DNA from: Mesaphorura yosii
Lineage: Eukaryota; Arthropoda; Collembola; Poduromorpha; Tullbergiidae
Direction of reading: 5' to 3'
Length of the DNA stretch: 64,000 nucleotides
Assembly: GCA_009869945.1 (NCBI GenBank)
Contig: WIXG01000072.1
Span: 1-64,000 of the forward strand
The position numbers and the translations under genes were made by a program. Under the pieces are notes generated by a model, which had not been told where the DNA came from, made no database searches, and worked only from the letters and a program-made list of their open reading frames with translations. Below, piece by piece: positions 46,172 through 60,000 of the stretch (its first letter is position 1; every line of letters starts with the position of its first letter).

Positions 46172-49100
46172 TCAGTGATGCTCAGCATGGCATCTCGAAA
46201 TCTCTTCCTTCAGAAGATGGTTTTCTTTCTGAACCCGCTCGATCTCTTCCTTCAACATGTGATTCTCACTTTCCAAGAAACATGCTCTCATTGCAATTTG
46301 ATTCTCTTTCACGCGTCTGGCGTCGCGAGAGCGTTTCGCTGCCATGTTGTTCTTTCGCCGACGAACCCAATACTTGGCATCTTTCTGCTCATTTGGAACA
46401 AACTGTACACAATTAGTAGACGTATTAATGATAAAGAATTCATACATTAATTATGCACAGATTCATGGAGAAACGAGCGGAATTGAGATAGAAAACGAAA
46501 AACAAGCCCGTAGTTCCTTGAAGCTGTGCATACTTATATGCAATGAAATTCTATTGCGTGCGATTGTTTGCTCTCTTACCTGCTTCCTGGACTTCTTTAC
46601 GATTGGCTGCGGCTTCAGTTCAGCCTGCGAGAAGACACGTGAACTCGGATCGAACTCGTGCCCCGGTGCAACAGCTAGAACTGTGGAAGCAAGTACCAGT
46701 CATTAATGATTAGGCGGGCCGAAATATATAATAACTAGGTGGGTTTTTGTGTTGGAGCTCACCTGGCGGTTGAGGTTGGGTTGCGTCTGGTGACACGTCG
46801 CGACTTGTTGTAGAAGCTGAGCTATCGCTTGGGGACGATGAGCGAGATGAGCTGTGATTTAAATGCGAGGATAGATGCGGGGACGAATGCGGCGGCACGA
46901 GCGCCTTCGAAATCCCTATGTTGAATTGGTGGTCAATTGTGAAAGGCTGCGGTGGTGGCTCCAGGTTCGAGGTGGAATTTGACTCGGAAGGATTGCAAAT
47001 GAGTTTGCTGATTCCAAAGGCATTGTCAGGATGCGTCACTGGAATGGCGTTGGAATTCTCCGCCAAAAAATCTTCCAAGTCCACGTACTCCAACTGCAAG
47101 GCAATCGTAGCATTTAGCTTGAATTCCAAGACATTCTGTGCCCTTCAGTCAAGGCCCGATTCTTTGGGTTGTACTTTAAGATGGAATTAAACAGTCCTTC
47201 ACTGAAGTGCGAGTAAAGCAGTACGATAAAGTATGCACATTAGACTATTGCAAGCTAACGTTTTTTACTTTGAAATCTTGACCATCGAATGGAATTCGCT
47301 TCTCCCACACGGTAGTTCCTAAAAACGTGGGTTGAGCTTGGGAAAAGTGCTCCCAGGTTTCCGCTTCAGATTGCATTTTCTCTTCAGGTGTCTTTTCGGA
47401 AGAGTCGACAGAGCTCGGTGGTGAAGGCTCCTGGGTTTCGCTGCACTCCGACGCTTCCTCCCCGCTTGAATTTAACTCTGGAACCATAAAGAAGCCAATC
47501 AATAAATTAGCCAACACTTTCACGTCTTCAGATGCATTTCGCGAATTTGAGAGTTGGAGAATGGCAATCTTGCAGAAACCCTATCACCTATCCTCTGAAT
47601 CCTGTCATGACATCATAAGCGCAAAGCGCCATTTCATTCGCGAGATTGGAATCCGAGACTGTACGAGCAGAAAAATGTTGAATGTAAAGCACACTTCGCA
47701 GTTCCTAACACAAGACAGAAATAAAAAAGCAGAATAAATAAGCCATCATAGCACTTAAGCACGTTTAAACTGCCTCAAAGACTAAAGCTGGTTGCTCAGC
47801 TTAAATTCTCATCCGACTCGGCAACATTATGGTAAAAATAATATCTAGTGACTAGTTTTTGTTCTGCGAGTATGCACACAGTGTGTATACATAGTATGGT
47901 GAATGGTGCTGGACTGGAGAGTTTTTATTAGAAAGAATTAGAAGGACAAGGTCATGGCGAAAAAAATCTCCTCAAGAATTCTCACATCTCTCATCATCTC
48001 TCGTGCCCAGTACTCCAGCTTTCGGCTTAGGCAAAGTTAACGTCAAGCAGCATCAGCCGATTATAGAAATCAAGTGCCTCTCAAAGACGCGCATTCAAAT
48101 TATTCGCACATTGTTCGCATTTCACAATTAATTAGTCAATGGTTCAACTCTTCGTGTTTCAGGTCCGGGCCGAGAAAGTATGCGAGGTAGAACTGTCTCA
48201 GCGTGGAAAGAATGATCGAACCAGGCCCATTTGAGTACTCGATTTATGAACTATAAAGTGGTTGAGGCCAAAGTTGGTTTAATGCAGGGCTTGAGCATGT
48301 GCAACGAGAAAAATAATCCCGGGGCACTAAAACTCCCTCGAAAAACGTGTACTTGAATTGACTTGGAGTGGAAAGTTTTAAAACTAAACTGACATTTTTA
48401 TCTCGTTGTTTCACGTTTACTACGTTAAGCGGGACGATACCGATTCCCCGCACACAGTTCGCATTTCCTTATCAGCCGGTCGAGGGCCAAAAGCTTTTAC
48501 TTTCGTTCGGTGTGAAAAGTCCGCGCACCAAAGCAATTGTTGCTTGTTCGCAACAAGGTAACTTTGCAAGTGTAGGCTGTCAGAGATAACACACGAGGCG
48601 AGTAACACATTGCTTGAAGCAAACAATTCATTTTGTTTGTACAAATTGTGAATCTCTGTCCGACTCGCTAATCTGCTTAATTGCAGTTTCTAATACGTGT
48701 AAAATACGAGTCGTTGCCGCTTGCAATGGTCAAACAGATATGTCAGTCAAAATAGGACGAGCTTGACAGGCAAATCCGCAAAAGCTGTGAGCACGAACGG
48801 GAGAGCCCTAAAATTCAGAATTCGGCACCGGGTGCAACTTTGTCATAATGCAATCCTCAATCACATGGATCCATGCCATTGTTAAATAAAGTTGCCATGA
48901 ACCCTAAAAATTCCAAAGATTCTTGATTTTATAGCTCTCGTGGCAGCAAAACCGCCGACCATCTTTGGCCGCTGCCGCATGAAAGCACGAGCACGCCGAC
49001 TCAGCCGGCCGGGGTCCTGCCATCGCTCGTTTCTTAATCTCTTTTGATATTGAGGTTAAACGAGCAGTTGTACGTATAGTGTGGCAAATCCTGACAACAG

Positions 49101-50123
49101 AGTAAATACTATATTCATACTACAACGAATCAATCAAAATAAGAATTTCAAAATGTTAGCCTTTGACCCGATGAACTGCAAAGTCGAGCACTTCTGCTTT
49201 GCTGTTTGCTCTAATGTCATGTTCCAACTCTGAACCCATTCTACACAAAGACGACGGCAGTCGATAAGGGATAAGTCGAAGAATATGTATGCGTACGCGC
49301 CAGATCAAATCGAGTCATCGTCATCATATGATGTTTTCCACAATTTTTGAGATAAAAGATTCCCCGCTGCCTCGAACATTTCAGTAAAGTATACGGTTCT
49401 AAATGTGCGGTAAGAAGGGTCGGAGCGGCAGTAATTTCACTAACATGTGAGCCAAATCTGAAGACACCTGGACAGGAGATACGAATGCGACTTTAATGAG
49501 CTTAAGGCTTTACCAACAGCTGACTCATGTCCGTGTAATGCGAATTCTCGTTTTTGGCCACATCTCAAGTCAAACCTCATGCAGCATAGTGCACATCAAG
49601 TGCAAAGTGGTAGCCTTCACCTTTTTAAATGGATGCGTACATGTGCTGTGTTAAACGGTACGCATATTTCCCTCTTGCCAGCATCCATAATACAATTCTC
49701 AATTTCAACTCACGGCACAGCACTCATTCCATGCATATCGAGTATACATACGAGCCTGAGCACAGGGCCAAGCCAATAGCATTTACATGCACTTGTTGGA
49801 CACAAAGTTAAATTCTAAGTCTCAAGTGAACAATGCAGCGAGAGTCGCATAAAATGAAATTTGCACGTACCTTGGCTCAAAAATGCGTGTGTCCGTTTAA
49901 TGCGTGAGTGTTTACAGCATTTTCGCAGGCCGCAAAGCAAAGGGAATCGCGTAAGCTTACGGCTAGGAATTAATCCGATACAGAGAAAGACAAAAGTTGA
50001 GCACTTACTTTGGTGGTGGATTTGGCGCTGGACATGGTGCTGGTGCGTCCACGGAGCTTGTTGCTGAAAATTTCTCCATCGGCTATCCGGAGGCGAGGTC
50101 TCGACGGCGATGGAACTCATCAT
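46172..50123 (-). CDS. Pdp1: PAR-domain bZIP transcription factor (Pdp1/HLF/TEF family)
   Basis: This is a nuclear dimeric activator of 328 aa. Exons are 50123-50009, 47477-47269, 47093-46763, 46680-46580 and 46402-46172. A conserved N-terminal transactivation segment reads [17 protein letters not shown], then [15 protein letters not shown] across an exon boundary, as in HLF/TEF. A Ser/Pro-rich linker follows, then the proline-and-acidic-rich region [17 protein letters not shown] (about 228-244), the basic region [18 protein letters not shown] (265-282), and a zipper with L295, L302, V309, L316 and C323. The protein ends soon after the zipper, without the usual conserved tail. The first intron is 2.5 kb, and an ATG in the second exon's flank could serve an alternative promoter. 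Fly Pdp1 acts in the circadian loop and in muscle and fat metabolism. The TATA/initiator promoter at 50468-50500 is its likely main start. Confidence 0.92.
47478..50008 (-). other. First intron of the Pdp1-like gene, 2.5 kb
   Basis: It is bounded by a donor AAA/GTAAGT and an acceptor TTCCAG/AG. No nested gene was found. In related animals the gene uses several alternative first exons, so this intron may hold further promoters, but I could not place one. Confidence 0.5.
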
Positions 50124-50467
50124 GAATAGTGCGTTGATGAATGGTGGGTGTCGTGAAGAAATTGGAAGCCGAAATTATGAGAACAATGAAATTATTGCAC
50201 TGAGTTGCAGAAACAACAAAGCGTGGCTATTTCTGCACGGATGAAGTGAACACAGAGCAGCAACTGGAAGGAAGAGAACGGAGGAACTGATAATGGGAGA
50301 TGAACTTGAGAAGAGTTATGGACGAGTGTCGTTTGGTTGATGCAAAAAGTAATAATATGCTCAGTGTGTCAGGAGAAGTAAAATGTAGTTGACATTGACT
50401 CGGTATAAGACAAGTATCTCTCGTGTTCGTTCCTTTCGTAGCTCCAACGCCTGCCTACCCGTCTCTC

Positions 50468-50500
50468 GACTGGTCTGGTACGCTGCCAGCGGGATATATA
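50468..50500 (-). promoter_or_regulatory. Core promoter of the Pdp1-like gene: TATA box plus initiator
   Basis: On the minus strand, CTATATATCC has its TATATA at 50500-50495. About 29 bases downstream is the arthropod-type initiator CCAGTC at 50473-50468, with the predicted +1 A at 50471. The spacing fits a focused RNA polymerase II promoter. This predicts a 5' UTR of about 348 bases before the ATG at 50123. Confidence 0.5.
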
Positions 50501-53500
50501 GCGAGAAGCGCAACCTGAGCCAGAACTAGCGCGAGACAGAGGCTGGTGCCCAACTCGAGTTCAGTTATAGAATTAAATGAAGTTTAGAACACGAAGCACA
50601 TGTCTCTACACCATCCATCAGCTACTCGCGTCTAGTGGCGGCTACCTTGGTCTGCCTGCTCTCGCTGTATAGCACAGCCACTTAAGCCATGCAAAATAGC
50701 CTTATTAACTGAGCAGCACTGCTGATAAGTGGTACTGGAATCATTAAGCACTGCTGCTGCAGATTCATAATGACCATTGTCAGTTCAGCATCTCTCCTCG
50801 CTGGCCTCCGCGGTTCCGTTCCTGTGCTCACTCAAAGCACGAGCTGTGAAGTTATGATGAGTTATCAGAGCGAAATAAAAGTCGTGGCAGGCTTTCTTAT
50901 GTCCGTTTTTTGTTCCTTTAGTTGAATCCACCTTTATAGATCCACAATGATGAGTTGATGAGGCTCATAAGCGATAAGTCCATCCTACGAGCCCGCACCG
51001 TCGTCGTAATTATTCATACACAATGCGAAACGTAGGAATTCTGCCGCGTATGGCGTAGTGCCTTTTTGGCAAATTACATGTCCAGCTAAATAACCTGCCT
51101 CACAAAGCACACAATTCCACACATCCTCGACCTTGGAAACCCAGTTTTTTTTGCCAATTTTAAAACCATGCTCATGCTGAAGAATATTTACGTAGCACAG
51201 ACTCGGTGCTTTACAAACTTATTCGCATTATAGACTGTGCATTTCAGCTTTATTTATTCAGTGCGGCGAGGCTCATATTATCAATATTATGGTTATGATA
51301 ACAGTTGCTTCTCGTCATGGACCATGGTAGTAGCAGCAGCGGCTGAAGAGAACCGACGAACAAGTTCAGAATATCAGCAGGCAGGCTGTGCGAATACTTC
51401 CCTCATCTCAACTCACCCCAGCGTGCACTCGCCCATACACACTCGAATGCTCGCACATTCGCTATAACGAAACAAATGCTTTTATAGGTGGCAAAACAAG
51501 AATCAGCCTATGTGCGAAGCACAGAAGGCAGGACATGAGAATGATTTGATTCAGCTTTTTTAATCACTGGTGTAATATATAATTGTCAAAAAACATTAAG
51601 ACAACAACAATATTCCGCGTGCACGGTTTTCTCTGTTGCAACTTGCGAATTTGACCGTCAATGAGATTTCAGATTCCGCACTACGAAATTACAATGGCGA
51701 ATGCTTTGCTGCCCGTTCGTCAGCGCTTTAGATTCATCATGTATGGCATGCAGGCAGGGCTTAATTAAGAGTTAGTCTCATCATACACTCTGCGGCAGTA
51801 ATTACAATTCACAGCACAGAGCAGAACTTGTGCGACTAAACAAGAAAAGGAACAAGTCTGAAAACTTTTTCATAGCCCGTCAGTGGATAGGATGTAGTTT
51901 GGTGTCCTTGAGCAAATACACACCTCGTCTCATCATCGCTCATATATTTTTCAACTGAGGCCTCTTCGTTGCAAAAAATCCAACCCAACTGACTTTAGCA
52001 TTACATTGTAGTTGTCACCGCGCATAAAATCCCCGTATGTTGTGCAACTAGCTTCTGTTGCATATCGTCCGGGATCAATCTCAGAGAATTCAGATTCGGA
52101 TCGCGTTTTCGATGTTTGCAATTCCTGAAAGCCATAGCGATTTGGCAGCTCATAAAGTAACCTGAAGATGTACAACTTACGACAGACAAACCTGCTGGAA
52201 TTAAACGTTTTTAACGTTCCGGTCCTAGAAAAATTCCACTACCTGCCACTCGCTATGCACATACATTAAATACTTAATTGCACTTTCTTGTATGTGCCAC
52301 GGATAAGTATGTCAGTAGCTTATTCTTAAAACAGGAACTCGAGTCAGTAAAATGAACTTTATGATGCTTGAATAAATTGTGAATAAATTGCTTACCCGCA
52401 ACTTCCTGAAAAGTACAACTGTCAATTGCTTTGCTTGGCTTACAATTCATTTGTGTCTGCAAATAAGGCGATTTCAAGAAAGCACAAAACTGCCTTCTAC
52501 TTTTCCTCTAAGGATGGAAGATTGGTGTCCAGGTCTCGTTTAATTCTGGCTATTTATTTATTTCCATGCATGCATGTGAAGACCTTGACAGAATTAAAAA
52601 GTAAAGTTTTACAGCACGAATTAAAATGTCACTCTTGTTGTCTTGTTTCATCTTTTCTCACATTGCGGGCTTTACTCCAAGTGATTTATACATATACAAA
52701 GCATGGTATGATACATGATAACATACGCCTGAAGATGCAGAGCGTGTTGTACTGGCATGTTACCCAGTTTCATTGACGACGCCTAAACAAGATCTAATAC
52801 TATATCTACGGGTAAGGCATATGGAGCGAAGTAACCTTCACCTTCATTCGTCGTCATTGGCGGATTGGATGCCGCAATCTTAACGAAGATCTAGTACAAA
52901 GTCTGCACGCTAGCAATGTTCAATCTGAATAAGCCCTAAGAACATTTTCGAGCGCAACCCATGTGTGTCCATGCCCTGTACAAATTGTCGTACTCGCAAG
53001 TACAAATGAAACCACTTGATTGTGAATTTTATTGTCGGAAAACAAAATCGCTCTTCATCGGACGGCGACAGCCTCGATCCCATGTTATCTGCTAGCAATA
53101 AAGTAAATCTCAATAGGCAAGTTGGACAAACACTTGAGATTTGACTGAATATGTCCCATGTGTGGCTTGGTTGATAGACTTTGGAATAGGGCCATATCAC
53201 CACGTTTGCAAATGATCCTTTTTACCATACTTCAAGCTCAGTGTATCTTAGCAAGTGGAAATTGTCAGCATCTTGTGGAAGATTCCCAGTGAGATGATAA
53301 CTTTTACTGCATGCTGTCATGTCTCATCTTTTGACCATTGTCAATTTTTTGGCGATTGAATAGATTGCCCGTTGCTGTGGGCTAGACAAAAAATACACTA
53401 GACGATTTGCAAGCCAGAGCCATAAATACATTGTCGACAAGGCTGCAGCACCCAAGCGGCTTCAATCACACCCATCGTGACGCCCATTACTGAAATCTCC

Positions 53501-54061
53501 GGTGCTCGTGCTCATAATTTAATTACATACAATTGATCAAATGATGACTTGCTAATTACATTTGCTGAGCAAACTCCAGCGCGCCTATTTGTGTTTGTAA
53601 CCTTGTGCGAGGAACGAGCAAAAAGACGAACCGACAAAAGTCATGACTATTTTAAAACGGACAAGAGGTTTGGCTTTATTAAAATGGTCGAAACAGCAGC
53701 ATTGTTACATTCAATGGAAAAATAAAACAGTCCACAATAAGAGGATTCACAATGACAGTGAGATTTCTATTCATATGCATGATTAATTAACAAATATGCT
53801 GAACTACCCGTCGAGTGGTGACTAAGATTAAGATCGTGTTCGAAGAGAGCCTGTGTCCACTGGACACTTTTGGTTTAGTTCGCTAAAATGACTAATAAAC
53901 ATGAAAAACAGAGTCGAAGCATGAAACTAAACGAAGCAAAATGAAATTGAAAAACTGACTGACTAAAATCAAAACTTAAACCTAGCTGTTGTTCGATTTC
54001 GCACATGGCAAGCATACAAAATGTGATTCAAAGTGTGATACAGAGATTCTGAAATGCTTGA
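50501..54061. other. Gap between the Pdp1-like promoter and the formin 3' end
   Basis: I see no supported gene. The right end holds the formin 3' UTR, with a minus-strand AATAAA at 53675-53680. The left part is upstream sequence of the Pdp1-like gene. Confidence 0.45.
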
Positions 54062-57000
54062 TCACTTCAACGGGCCTTTTGCTCTTAAGCTCGTCGTGTC
54101 TCTTTTGCTGCTGGAAGTCATTGAAGGCTCAACCCTGTCTTTCGCTGTGCTGGACGCAGTGGGTCGCATGAAACTCAAGATACGACTGCTCTGTTGCTTT
54201 GGCGTTGCGGGTTTCTCCTTTACAAGATTTCTCTTGTCCGAACTGTCATCTTCATGTTTGGATGTAGAACGGACAACGCCGTTCTGTCTCCCTTTGCTTA
54301 CGAGAGGGCTCACAGTGGCGGAAACACTTCGCAGGGTTAACGGAGGCTTGCTTGGCTTTCCAGTTGAAGTGGGAGGAAGCTGGTCCTTTCCAGTATTCTG
54401 ACTAGACAACGAGTTCCTCGAGCTTAGAAGACTTGATCGAGAATTGCTTTTTCCAGTGTTGTTGATGGTCTTCGCTTCAGGCTTCACGGGGGTAGCAACT
54501 TTGGTCGGAGTGGGAACTGGCTGCTGCTTGTCCTGCCTTAAAGCTGCCGCCTTTTGAGCGGCAACTATTGAGCGAGTTGAGAGAGCTTCTCGACCTTCCC
54601 GGAACCCGCCTCGCCGTGGGATTATTTTGTTTGGACGTGGCACCCCGGAAGCATCTATGCGACAATTGATTTCAGACAGGGAACTTTGAGATTCGTCGAA
54701 ACCTTCATCTCGCTCGTTGATTGTTGGTGGTGAGCTCATTTTACCGCGACTCGTGTCCGATGCCTTCATAGTGGGTTTGAGATTGCTTTCCATTGAGGCA
54801 GACCGACGAACCGGAGGCCTCGCGTCTGGCTTTTGCTTCCCTGGGCCGAATATGGTCTTTAACTTATTCGCTGCTGTGTCGTTTGATAATTTTGCATTCG
54901 CACTGTTTGTGTCTCGGTCTCCAAGCGAAGCAACTGACTGACTTGGTTGTTTAGGAAGCTGTTGTTCAGGGGTTTGTCTGACTTTCTGAGAACGCCGAAT
55001 TGAGGCATACCGATTGAACCCTTCCTCTGTCCCAAATGCATTTGTCTGATAATTATTCGAAGAGATTATTTTCTTTGCAGGGTTTACAACAGTGGACCCT
55101 TGTCCGTAGAGGGATTTGGACCTCGTCGGCCCGGCGGATTTGTGGGGAATATAAAGGATTAGTCTTTCATGTTGCGGTTTAGAAGCAAGGGACCCAATAA
55201 GCGATTGTCTGTCTTCCTTCTCATTCTAAGGAAATATTATCAAAATGTGGCGTATTACATTCTTGTTCTTCCTTAAGGAGTTTAGTGATAAGACAACGAA
55301 CCTTAGTCGCATTTTGAGCACTTTCCTCGCTCGCAAATGTGAGAGAGGGCCTTCTCCACAATGGAGTTTCTTTCACCAGACCTTGGGCTTCTAATTAAGT
55401 AGAAAGCAGACAAGACATCACACATCACGCAAAAATTAGGCCATCAAAGCAACTTCGTCTTCATGATACCTTCTATTGCATCCATAGCACCAATCACATC
55501 AGCATGCAGTTTTAAGGACGACCTGCGATCGCTGGAGTGAACTTTCGCGAGAGACGAATCTTCCTCAGATGTTTCACCTTCACGCAAAGTCGAAAGTCCG
55601 GCTGGAGCAAACTCATTGCTGAGCCTTTTATTTCGCTGTGACCTTTTCTTAGCGCCGTTTTCCGATTTATCTTGTTCCAGATCCACAAACCAAGATGAAG
55701 TTGGACTACTACTCGAATAGAAAATGAAACAGAGTATTAAATTAACATCCTTGTTCCAAGGTCCAGACGAATTGCGTTTTGAAAAATGTTATACCCAGAA
55801 GATACTTCTTGGATTGTAGATGGTGAAACTGGTCTCTCACGATCTTCATTAAACTCTGGAAGATTCAATCGTCTCCGGGAACTTCTATGCCAAGATCTCT
55901 CAAGAGATCCTGGTGAGTCACCTGGTCCTCCTCTCTCTCTTGGAAAATCGTTACTGGAAGTTCGCAGGAAGTCCATCAGCTTATTTTCGTCCTCAGAGTA
56001 AGGATGGCGATTACGTCGTCGATTCAGAGATCCATTCGGAGTTGTATCTAAAAGATTAAATTTTAGCAACAACTTCACGTTAGGCATGGAGCACACTTTG
56101 CAGATCCTGGGCCAGTACCGGGAGAAGGTGTGCAAACGGTGTCGCTGCTTCCGTGGATATTATTTGTGTTTCCATTAACGTCGATCCGTCTCTTTGTGAG
56201 TCTTGGTGATACGGCGGTCAACTCATCTAAGATGTCACCTGATCCGCTTCCCTAAAATACAAAGGAGTGCGTCTAGCAATTGGGTCCTCAGTCGTACAAG
56301 TCTAAGGCATTTGCTTAAATCTCTTCAACGTACAAGGTTTTTGCGCTTGAATACGTATTCGTCGTGTTGTGGCCGTTTTTTTACTTGCGCTTCACGCAAC
56401 AGTCTGCGAGCTTCTCCTTTCTTTTCCAAAATCTTTCGCTGATTATTCTCACTCGCCACCATTTTCCACGAATTTATAAAAGTGGCCAATATTTTGAAGC
56501 AATCTTCCAACTTGAAATTGGGCACTTCTTCACAAAAGAATGCTGCCATTTCCAGTCGAACGCGCTCAATGTCGTTGAAAGATGTCTCCAATGCCTCGAT
56601 TTGCATTGTAGCATTCTAAAAATTAAAATGATGTCATGTTAGTTCGGCTTTAATAAGCGGAAAAGAAGTCGGCGGTTACTTCAACGAAATGATTGTATTG
56701 ATCCAGAATTTCTTGTGAAATGTTCGGCTGCCGAAGTTGCTCCTTTGTGTTAGTAACCTTCAATTTTAAGGCTCTTATTTCATTTTTGAGCTGCTCCGTG
56801 CTCGTTCTGCAATCATAACATGCGCATAAGGCATGTGACAAAGAATTTTGCTTTTTTCTGTTTACATCAATTACTTTGACGCTTCATCCAATGTTGTTAA
56901 GTCGTCTACGAAAGTTATGAGTGCTGGATTTTTCGCTTCTGCTTGCTGTATTGAAATATGATATAGAACAAATAGTCATATGGCGGATCGAACATGAAAA

Positions 57001-60000
57001 CAAGGCAAATAAATATTATTTCACCATTGCAATGAAGTGCAAAAGACTGATTCCTGGTTTATTTCCGCGAATGTCAGCTATTTTCTGCAGAGACGACAGC
57101 TTTAGGCCTGCCGCGTCACCTGCATAACCACCCTGTGAAAAAGAAACTTTACGGTCCTCGAACTATCACTTTCCTCTGCAAAAACTTTTCCACAAACAAG
57201 CTCACCGAATTGAGAAAATTTCCTGCTACGAGTATCATGAAAATGACTTCTTGCAATTCGGTGGAGTGTTTCACATCTGAAATTAGGACCAAATTGTAAT
57301 GTGGACATGCACGCATGCATGCAACAAGAATTACCTCGAACTGCTTGTAAAATAGCGTTGATGGACCCTTCCACGTTGTTGATGCATGGCTCGAATTCCT
57401 CTTTCAGCAACATTGCCTCGATTCTTAATTTGCAGCTTTCTACTTGAATCAGCTGCATGAGGAATTTTTCCGCACTTGCCAACTTCGACCTATCTTCGTC
57501 AGAAACAGATTTGAGCATATCAATTTCATCTTTTGTGGGAAATATCTTCAGGAGACCGCGAAGTTTTTCAGATCCAAAATCCTCTGAGTAGCCATTCTCA
57601 ATCAGTTTGATCATGTCGTCATTTGACCTGAATGGAACAGCCAGAGTGGCATCGTTTTAGTTTGGAATTGATATCAGCGAAATTAACCGGGAAAGAGAAT
57701 CGAAAAATTACCTGCGAAATTGTTTCAGGAATATGTTGATGTTGAGACTTCTCTTTGCATCCAATAATATGACCTGAATAAGTTTACGGCTTGCATTAAT
57801 TTGCATTCTACGTGCTTAAATATCACTTGTTCGTGGTACAAAAGAATCAAACACAAACCTCGTTAGATTCTCGCTTCGAACTCAACCATGAGTTTTCATT
57901 CTGCAGCATGTTCACGGGTTTCGGTTTTGCAATCGGAGCTGTGTTGTTTTTATCATTTGGTAGACAAAACAGCCCTTCCAGGGTGCTCCAGTCCAAGGAG
58001 ATGGGAGTATTCGAATGAGTTTTTGCGTACGTTGCCCACAAATTATTCTGGTTTCCCTGCAGCACTTGCCCACTTGATATTTTACCCCAGTTGACAGTTC
58101 TCATCTTGGTTGATGGGGTAGGAATACTTTGCTGAGGTAGTTTAGGGAGGGAGGCATTTCCGTTGCTGTTGAGATTCGAGAGAGGTGGTGGAGGTGGCGG
58201 GCAATTCGTTGGCTTGGGCGGGACGGGCAATGGAGGCGGAGGCAAAGGAGTTTTGGCGACTGGGGCTTGTGCATATTCTTTGGGAGTGAGATTCTCATCG
58301 TTTATCTCGAATGAATTGTTTGTTGGATTCGTGGATTCTCTGTGGTCTAGTTTCTGGTGACATGTGCATACGCATTTATCCCCAGTCGATGTACCTACCA
58401 GACGTAATTACCATGCAATTATTTAACTGGTGAGTTATGGAAGCTATAATAAAATGCAAAGATGACATTCCCTGCCTAACGTAACTGCTTGACTAAATCT
58501 TTCTGACTGCATATGTTCATGACGGCATGCTAAGAATTCTTGTAATTGAAACGTCATCTCTTACCTTTGAGTTTTGATAGTGACTTCGCGTGACTTTGAG
58601 TTTTGAAAAGACTTCGGGCATCTTCAGCTGATTCCAGCAATGTTGCACGGTGCACGAGCCGCTCAGCTGCGTCCCAAATTATGTCTGAGATTGCTTCTTT
58701 GCCCTCGATGCGAAGGAGATGTTGCAGGATACAAAGGAATGGGATTTCTTGTGGCGTATCCGCAATTTGTCGTACTATGGCGTCAAAAACTTCGAGCGGA
58801 CTGGATAAGTCAATTCCGTTTGAGTTTGGGTCAATTTGAGACTCATCACTTTCTTTCTGCTCGTCAAACACATCCAACTGAACGATCAGGTCCGAGTCTT
58901 CTTTATTTCTGCAGATTAACATGGTTATAGCAATTAAAACGGTTCAGAGCTAACAATTCTTAGTGAGGCTCGAAGAAGCACTGACGCAGTTTAGCTTCAG
59001 AACGCTGTGTATAAGTATTTTTCCACGAGAGGTTTCGAGATCGGTGCACAAAGACGCGGAGAAGTCTCGAATGTTTACTTGAAGTGCACCGGTATCGGTG
59101 AAGAAATAAGGAGCAGGTGAGTGTTATTGCTAAAACGAGCCTTAGCCTTGGAATTGCGACGTGCTCGAAACAAAAACAACCTACCTTAAATCGTGGAGAA
59201 CGTGCAGCAGTTTCAGTCCAATGAATTCTGATCGTATTCTAATTCGTTCGCGGATATCTTGGGTTGACAGAATCAGGCAGTTTATGAAGGCAAGAATAGC
59301 CGTTTGGTATTCACTTGAATGTCCAGCGTGCTCGAGTTCTCTGACTAGGAACTTGTATCGGTATCGCTCTCCGCTTTTCGTCTGCACCAAACACCAAAAA
59401 TGCACACACGGAGAATAACATTAAGATCTTGGTTGCGAATGCGAGCTTTAAACTTGTCAAATTAGCATTATCATTTACTAGTGCACGAGCAGACCAAGCA
59501 AATTAGGATTTGGATATTTGGATAATAAAGCGATACTAACCTTATGAAAATCCAGGCACTCGAATGTCCTCGCATACCCTTCCGTGTTGTACACACAGAG
59601 AGCTGAGAGCAACTCAAACACTTGCTTCTTCACGACGACATCCTCCGACTCCAGAGCTAAAAAGACAATATTCGACGTAAAATTTCAAAATTCAGATTTC
59701 ATTGTTCAAGTCTCAAACAATATTAAGCAACAGACTCAATGCTCGCTTTGACGCTTATCAATTTGAACTTGAAGAACTTGAATTGACAATGAAAATGTAC
59801 TTTCATTGTTGTCCGAATCTGCCAGTCATTTCTGATTAGAGCAATTCCTATTGGACTCCATAGTGTGCAAAAATCTCAAGTACGATTTTGGGGCTGACTA
59901 CGAAAATTGTTGTTGGCGATCAATGTCCTCGAGCGCACCAAATTCAGGCGAGCTGTCATGCTCTTGAATGTCACATGTTTGTTGAACGCCGGGTGCCGAG

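Noticed and set aside
55444-55469. Formin ending at a TGA just after MKTKLL
   Set aside because: A donor at 55469 joins in phase to two further exons with the same Ser-rich composition. The stop is probably intronic, though a short isoform is possible.
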